From Acanthaster planci (Eukaryota > Echinodermata > Asteroidea > Valvatida > Acanthasteridae), in NCBI RefSeq assembly GCF_001949145.1, contig NW_019091482.1, forward strand, positions 134,671 through 177,747: DNA of 43,077 nt. The letters run 5' to 3'. The stretch's first letter is position 1, and the number at the start of each line of letters is the position of its first letter. Under the pieces are notes generated by a model, which worked only from the letters and a program-made list of their open reading frames with translations, was not told where the DNA came from and made no database searches. Below, piece after piece: positions 30,401 to 39,400 of the stretch. The position numbers and the translations under genes are program-made.

Positions 30401-33400
30401 ATGATCAAACGTTTTCTACGAGTAAAATTTTGTCTTTGAGAAAGATTCTGCTAGGATCGAAACGTCAGGCCCTCCATATTTTGATTAAAATTTTGTGTTA
30501 AAAATATTCTCTTGCATGACCAGATTTTATTTTCCTGCTGTTGAAAGGCGTCACAGTCACCCAAGCACTTCAACGTCACCAGTCACTTTGCCTATTTTAA
30601 TATCTCTTCTCCCACAACCGCTTTAGTCCTTCAGCCATTATGTTGCAATTACGCCGGGTATGCCCACGCCTACGCGCCACTTCTTCCGTGTGCTAAAGAC
30701 TTAAAATAAAAAACAGCCTTAAGTTTGTAGCAGCCCCAAGTCGAAACAAGTTTATGGAGATCGGACGAAGTGGAAACGGGGCGAAGTGACTGGCAACCCT
30801 CAAGGGAGGTATTGTGAGCTCTCTTTGGGAATAGCTCTCAGCAATCTCTCCCCGGCAGTTACTGTCACGCAGGAAGATTAGATCGAGCAGGGCCGACGTG
30901 GTAATACCCTCCTCGTCTTTTCACGCCATGAAGTCTTCGTTTCAGTTTGGTTCGGGGTATAACGTTAGAATAGAGATTCTAGATAGCCCTATGACATATA
31001 CATTGTATGCTTCCCCACAACAAACGACAGGTTTTCATCCTAATCTAAACTCGTCTGTCCAAAAATAATGACTGTTTTTATGTAGTGCAGTGATAATTTA
31101 CTTTAAGGGAAGGCGTTTTATGAATACATTGTGTGCCGGTATCGTTGAAATGCGCACAGCGTTTGAGCGTACAAATTGTCAAACTGACGTGAAATGTGGG
31201 TGAGATTGTATGAAAAGCTGCTTCAAAGTCGTTTTATTTAGAACATACATGTATTCAGTCAAATTCAATTCAATCAAAAATAAATGCTCCACGTGGAAAA
31301 GTAAAACTGAATTCATTACACGAACCAATCTTTTGTAAAAAAAATCAGACATTCGGAAATATTACGGAATATTTATTGAAAAGAAAAAAATTGAATAACA
31401 GTTTATGTATGTTCGAACTGTATAAAATCACAAACTTAAAAGCAAAATTTGTTTGCATTTTCACAACCTGTTTTCCGAACGCTGACAATGCTTGTTCGCT
31501 TTTGTATTCGCTTAATAATATCACCTCCCAAATCTCGGAAATTCTAGACTGTAGTCCTTCGGAACCGTTGCGTCTGTATAACAAAATATCCTGTCTACAT
31601 GAACATCACGCTGCCAAGGTTAGTGCCATCAATCGTTCAGGCCATCGATTATGAGGTTTTGGTTAACCTCAAAATTACCGTGAAATTTGTCGGCAGGTTA
31701 ATGTGGTTGACCTGTGTGAGTTGGCGACTCCTCGGGCCTGTTGCGGATATACTGTATATATTGCCGCGCGGGCACTTTTATTATTAGAGAAGCGTGTGAA
31801 TTCAATTGGGGTCTTCTAAGAAACGTTTGTCCATGAGCAACAGTCTGTATAAGTCATCATAAAAAAATGATAGTGACGGTCGAGCTATTGATTTATGTTG
31901 GGAGCGGTGTGGAAATGTTATTCTAAAGCCTGCTTTACCAAAATTTGGCTTAGCTTTTGCATCAATTGTGCTTTTATCAAGTTGCGTTCTTCCCCACGAG
32001 CGAAGTAAATTCGTTGAACTTTGATTTAAAGCTTTGCAAAAGATTAGATCAACTTGCTTTGATTTTTGCCAGATGTCATCGCTTTAATGGTTTCGCATTA
32101 TTTTCTTCGCCACATCCTCGCACAATTTACATGAATTTTCGTTGAGTGGTTTGCATTTATTTCTTATCCGAACATTTACGTGTGCTTTGAAAAGTCATGT
32201 GATTACGTCGTCATCAACACCCCAAAGTAGGACTCATCCATAGATGTGTGCGGCGCTTCAGTGCGGATTTTACAGAAATGTGTTATTTTCATTTTTACAA
32301 AATAGCACTCCGCGTGCTTTGCGGCACATGCTCCGTGAATTGTCGTTTTCAGGAACTGACCTTTGTTACTGCACCTTTATGCCCTCTATTTTCGTTTCAT
32401 TATTTCAGCGCTAACGTTTTCCAGATTTGTGAATATTTTGCTGTCCTTACTGTTCCTGGCAGTGGGCCAGTGGGAGACGTTTTCTCATAAAACATGTACA
32501 CGGTACTTGCAATGAGCAGATTTATACTTTATGACTCGGTAATGAATATTTGAACATTGTCTTGACGATGACACCAAAGCAACGCAGCGCCTCTCTCATT
32601 TATTGAGAAAAGCCTTTTATTTAAATGTTTCAAAAAGTCTTTTTTTTTCAATCGGATTAAAAGAGAAAGACGAACGTGGTTTGTCATGAATTTAAGAGAA
32701 CTACAAAAATGCACAGCATACACAAAATGATCTTTAAAGGGTAGCTGCAATCAATTCGTTTTATCACAGACCTTCAAAATACACCTCGCTGTCTCAGTTA
32801 ACCTGATTTTCAACTTTTGTTTCACCTTTTCAATGGGTATTTTACTGACTGGTTGATTTTTATGCTGATAAGTATTACCATATTCACGACAGAACCGTGA
32901 TGTCATCTGAGGACGAAAGCCTCAATGTTGCATTCGTTCGTACACAAAAAACCCTGCATTTTTTAAAGAGTTTGCTGGATGAAGTTTTCTCTCCTTTCCT
33001 GATCCATTGCTGTTTACGTGCATAGCAATATGCAAGCATCGATCCCTTTCTCAGAAAGTTTGCAACGTGTTAATTCTTGGTCACAGTTTTAACAGAAAAA
33101 ACCTATGAACTGAATGATGTCTTCCCTGGATGACATCACAGCAACAGCGCCCTCAGCTGTCTACAAAAGCATAGATTTTTAAGTGTGTAAACAGTGCGCT
33201 TGTTAATGCATTTAACCAACATAAGGATATGAAAGAGTTTCAAACGTTGAAGAAGAGTACAACTAAGTTGGTCCATGCGTTATCGATATCTGTTTCAACA
33301 AGCTGAAATGTTGTGATATGGAAGTGACGACTTTGTTTTTCAGTGGAGCCATGTTTATTCGATAATGGAGGGTGTTCCGACATCTGTTTACCCAAACCGG

Positions 33401-36400
33401 AAGGAGGCTACGATTGTGAATGCTTCGAGGGACTGATTCTTGGGGAGGACAGCAAAACCTGTGAAGGTTAGGAACTCTGCAGAACGTCATATAGTAATAG
33501 ACAGAATTCTCACTTTTAAAAAGTCTTATGAAGGGAAGAGTTACATGTACGGACGCCAGTAATTACTCCCTACAGTGACTTATTAACTGTCAGAAAGCAA
33601 AAACTTAAAATTTTTCAGATCTTGGATTTTCGTGAAGTTCAATTAATCATTAAAATATAAATTTACTTAGATCTAAATGAAATTTTCATTTCTATACAAA
33701 ACCTCTCAACAGTGCTAGTGGAACAATTGCTGTTGAAAATTGTCACAGTATAAAAATGAAAGAAACACTACTCTGTGCAAAGGAAAGGTGACTGATATCA
33801 ATGAAAATGAACCCCTCCCATATGCAGTGATTGACATTTTGCACTAGTCTGTCTCGTTTTACAATTTTTTCAGTTAGAATAATTTGTACATGCATATTGT
33901 GTCCCTGTTGATCCCACGATGAATTAGACAAAAACGAGTGCCTTGACAACCCCTGTGATGCCAACCAGGAGTGCTACAACATCTATGGCTCATTCTTCTG
34001 CTTCTGTTCACAAGGTTACATGGAGCTAGATGACGGGTATTGTGAAGGTAAGTATACATGTACATGTATATCCCTGAAAGACTGTGCAAATTTATGTCCC
34101 AATAGCCCAGTCCTAGGTACGGAAGCGTATTGCTGCCAACATGAAAAAATTGTTTTTATCTCATTTAAACGACTTGATTGTTTCGTTTAAACGAGATAGC
34201 TATGTCATTTAAACAAGATACAAAGTCATTTAAAGGAGATACTAAGTCGTTGAAACGAGATCGCTATGTCGTTTAAAAAAATAACTATGTTGTGTAAACC
34301 AGATAAAAAGTCGTTTAAATGAGATAATAAGTTGTTTAAACAATATAATAAGCCATTTAAAATAATTTTTCACATCAGTAGCAATTTGCTTCCGTACCAA
34401 GGCATGGGTTGAAGGGCCTATAAAAAAATCAGTGTCCTATATGAAAAACTTATTTATGAGTGTGTAATCATAGACCCCTTCAAGGTTAATAGTGAAACAT
34501 ACACTGACCTATACAGAAAAAAACATAACAATTTTAAGGTACTTTCCTGAAGTTTGATCTCTGAGAAAGCTTCTGAAAAAGAAACATTTTAAAAGCTTCT
34601 GTGCATGTTGCACTGTAAGAGAACTTATTGCCCCAGACTGCTAGCATAATATGAAGTTCCAGTGCGATTCAGCACTGTCAACCTCTATCCTTGTCATCTG
34701 TTTGCCACGAAAATATGTGGCTCTCTTAAAGCATTTATGCATATGTGCAATTATCTCAATGACACATCCTATTGCCTCATTTAGTCATTCTTAAAACTGG
34801 GCGTTTTATGCGTTCCCTGTACAAAGCAATGACAAATAGATGCTATGCTATCGTAAGCTTCACCCTTTTGCTCGATCCAATGATTTTACAACAAGAGATA
34901 TCACTTGTACAAATAAAATGTTGTCACAATTGCAAGTGGTATTTTTGTGGCAAATGGATGTAACTTTCTTTGATGTTCTTCTTTGAAATTACTCTCTTCA
35001 AAGTGGTGAAACGTTTTAAGATTTTTTATCTCAGATTGTGATTTTGAGAGATACACCCTTGTTTTAATTAAATGACTGATTAATGAATACCTTTTAAAAG
35101 CGAAAATATGCAACTGAAATTAAAATTAAATGATTAAAATCTTTACAAGAAATTGTTGATATGGCAGATATCAACGAGTGTCTGGATGAACCGTGTGGTG
35201 CTAATGCTGGATGCAGAAATGTGCCAGGATCTTATGACTGCCTGTGCTTCCCTGGCTTCGTATCGACTCTAGAGGGCGTATGTGAAGGTTAGCACTAGCT
35301 AATGTCTACGTATGTGTGTGGAACTCTTTCCTTCATTTGAACAAAATCAGAAGTAATCCAACTTTCGGAGATGTTCTGTTACAGAAACATTATTGATTAT
35401 TTTCAGGTAATTAAAAAAATATTAAGGTAAAACAATAGGAGTAGAAATGACCAATTGTGTAGTCCCTGATGTGTACTCTAATTCCCACAGACTTATTTGG
35501 GTGATCAGTGGTGATGTTGTAAGAACTTTATTTTATTTTTTTTTCTCAGATGTGAACGAGTGTGAGTTCCCGACGCTCTGGGAGGCCAGGTGCGGACCCA
35601 ATTCTTTCTGCATCAACACTCCCGGTTCATATGATTGCGGCTGCGCAGATGGCTTCATGGCTGTGCCAATTATTGGCTGCCAGGGTAAGGCCACTCCCTC
35701 CCCCTGAAGTGCATGCATATCAAACTAAGTGAAATAGGAAAAAAAAAAACAAATTACGACCTTTGACTTTGAAGGAGTGGTTTGAACTTGAATGCAATTT
35801 CAGTCAATTCTAGAATTAAAATTTTATCAGTTCAGCATTTGTTCTTGTAGCGGTGTGGCTAAGGGGGGTGTGGGGGCGCACGCCGCCCAAGAAAAATCAT
35901 CGCCCCCCTGTCGTCCCATCCCCCAATTTCATGTGACCACGATTATGTACATGTATATGTCTCACATCCAGTCAGCCCCCTCACTTTAAGATGAAGTCCC
36001 TCGCTTTCCCCTCCCCCGCTCAAAATTCTAGCTACTCTGCTATGTTCCTGTGTATGGTTGGGCTAATTGCACATATTAATTGAATCAGCTTTATTATTTT
36101 CAACATTTGACTGAGTATAATTAGTAAGCCTAAAGATCAGAATTCAAAAGGCGATAATTACTTGGGTACTTATCATTGCTTTCAGCATCATTATCAGTTT
36201 TAGCTTAAATTGTTTTACTCAATGTGTTTTACACATATATGTAGATGTTGTTGGTATTAAATGCAATCTTGAACCTTCCGCAACCCAGAATTGATTTGCC
36301 TTTGAATAACATCCATTCATAGGATAATCAACTCAGAAGGGAGTACTGTACAGTAAATTTGCTCAAGGTTCAAGATTGCACTTAACATTGGTTTTTAAGC

Positions 36401-39400
36401 TTAGATTTGTTGTTTATTTGTTGAGTTTGTATTTTTTGTGGTCGCATTGTGATTGGTTTTAAGGTTGGATTAAACAAATCGTTTTTAGGACTCCATCTGT
36501 GTTTATGTGTCTAATGAACTCTTTGAAAATAAAGATTCTTGGTGTAGTCCTACTGTACTTGTACACTGTCCGCCTTTCAGCTGTCTGTTATGAACCTGTG
36601 ATAATAATAGTTATCATTATGTAATGTGCCATTCACCTGACCTTTTATTCCTCCATCCCTAACCCCCCCCCCAACCTGCTGCAGATGTCGATGAGTGTAG
36701 TTCATCTAATGTCTGTGATGGAGAGGGAGCTCTCTGTGTCAACACCGAGGGCAGCTTTCGGTGTGACTGCGATGTGGGCTATGAGCTTTCCACGGACGGA
36801 GACGGTGGTTGCAGAGGTGACTATTTGAGTTCCTCACAGACAAAATCTTATCTGAAATCTTGCCCAGAGTTGAAAAAAATTCCCCTTTGTTTTGTTGTCT
36901 TATAGGTTTTGTGTTTGGATTTTGTGGCTTAATGTATCTTTTAGTCTGTTTGTTTGTCTTTGATGTCATGTGTCGTTTTGCCGGTTACTTTTTATTGAGG
37001 CATAATATTTTCAACATCATTGCTGAATCAGTTTGCTTCTGTGTTTTCCACGTCAAATAGCTGATGTGAGCAAGGGTATCAAGGCAAATCTTTAAACAAC
37101 CGTTTCACCCCTGGTGGTGGAAGGGGGGCAGGGAGCCAGTGGCCCCCCCTACTTTCTTGACAGAGGGGGGACTTAGCCCCCACTTCTGGAAGGTCCTATA
37201 ATAGGATGGGGTGTAATGGATCGTTTTATTAATGACTGATGCCAGATAGTCTCACATCTGGCCCCTCCACTTTTAAAATCATTCTACCACCGCTGCATTT
37301 CATGCATGAACTTAATGTTATTATTTATTTTGAAAATTTGCCTATCCTGCAATCCATTTATTTGCTGTGGTTTTTTTTTTCCGGCCTTTCAGATATCGAT
37401 GAGTGCAGATCTTCCGAGCTGGATGTGTGTTCTGGATCATCTCTTTGTCAGAACCTTCCTGGGTCTTACTTCTGCCAGTGCCCAGCTGGCTTTGTCGGTG
37501 ACGGTGTCACCTGCGAAGGTCCGTTAAGAGCTCCAAAGAACTTTTTGAACTTCACTTCACAATCAAAATGTTTTGCATCTGCAGTTTTTCGTCCTCGATG
37601 ATTGCACATTTGTATATTTTATTGAGGTCTGTTATGATTTCAGATGTAGACGAGTGTGAACTGGAAATTTCAGACTGCCACGAGCTGGCTCGATGCGGCA
37701 ATTTGATTGGCTCTTACTTCTGCCAGTGCCAGATCGGTTACCATGGGGATGGAAGAAACTGTTACGGTAAAGCAATTTTGTCGTCTTATATTCCGACCCA
37801 TTTTGTACTAGAAGACTGTATTCTTTTTCATTTGCTTATACATGTAGTTGGGATAGAGATGTGACTAAATAATGCACTTCAATCTAATTAAAGTTTGTCT
37901 ATCAGCAAAATTTCTTTGATGGCACATCATCATCCTTTTAGTATTTGTATTAAAATACTGTCACCTTTTATAAGGACAGTCATTTTTTAACAATCTGTTT
38001 CTCATGCTGTGAGTGTAATTTTCCTTGATAGTTTGAACACTGACAATTTTAAAAACCTACATTTCCTCAAATACTGAAGGGAATTTCACCAGAAAGGAAA
38101 TGTAGCATCAAAAATTTTGTACAAATTTGTGTCAGTGAAGTGTCTCAGATGAAATTTTCAGTTTTCGTAGATGGTTTAGTCTTTCTTTTTTTACTTTTAT
38201 CCATCCCAATCCTCCAACTCCACAAGGGCATGAAACAATGAAATTTAGGCAGAAATTTGTAAAACAAAACAAAGAAACAAACATCCCCCACATGCAAACA
38301 ATAGTGACCTTTGTCAAGTTCTGACAGCTGCCAAAGCTTTATCTTCCTCCAGTGAGGGTAGGATCGAAATTTATGCCATCTCACTCTCTAGATGCTGACG
38401 AGTGTGTTCTTGGCAACGGTGGCTGCTCTCAGATCTGTGTCAACACCAAAGGGAGCTTCAGGTGTGCTTGCAATGCCGGATACATCATGGCACCCAACGG
38501 TCTGGATTGCTTAGGTAAATCGATATAAATTGATCTTCGATCAATTCATTGACGAGTCGAATGAAGTAGACTGAATCTCATTTGAGAAGCATTCAATCAG
38601 CAGTCCATGAGAAGTACAATCGATAAATCGGCATAGCCATTATGACCCAAGAGAAATTTGTCAAGGTATACTGTGTACCAGCGAGTATACATTTCCATAA
38701 TTCAATTGACTCTCACTGTATTATTTCTTTAATTTATGTGAATGTTCATCATGTAGCAGTAGTACGATTACTGCCAAATATTTGCAGAAAGTTGTTGGGA
38801 GTCTCAGCCCACAGCAATGTGGACTGTGCAGACATATTATTTCTTTGCGTTGTTGAAGGTTCCCCCTCAAATGTTGGACGCCTTTGGCCCTTTAGGTTCC
38901 TGAATTCTAATTAGCTAACCGTAACCTTCCTCAATCCTCCGAAATCCTCCAGGCAGTCTTGGAGGATTTTGGACGATTGAGGAAGAACAGTTAAATTGCA
39001 TTACTGGTTTTCAATGGCGTAGCCATGGGGGGGTGTCTGGGGGGCATGTGCCCCCACCAACAAATTCCCGGTGCCCCCCAGGTAACCCCTCTCTAAAAAA
39101 TGGATGAATGGATATTGAACAAGGCTAACAAAAGCTTACCCCAAAAAAACCATACCACTGAAAGCTGGTGCCCCCACAAAATGAAGGTGCCCCCCACTAG
39201 TAAAATCCTAGCCAGCTACTGCTGGTTTTAAGGATGCATTGTGTCAAGGTTGTAGGTTAGATCTTGTGTTGTTAATGTTCAGCCATGCATAAATTCATGC
39301 CCACATTATATGTAAAATCTTCCATACTGCTCCAAGATACCACTCGCACTGCATCAACATAATGACAGGAATTGCCTGAGGATTTGAGGGAGTGGGCAGT

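Noticed and set aside
30436-30470. Hammerhead ribozyme
   Set aside because: GAAAC is present, but the CTGATGA core and the three-stem layout are not.
31345-31654. Overlapping + and - open frames in the long EGF-gene intron
   Set aside because: AT-rich, no recognisable domain, no splice phase fitting the EGF gene.
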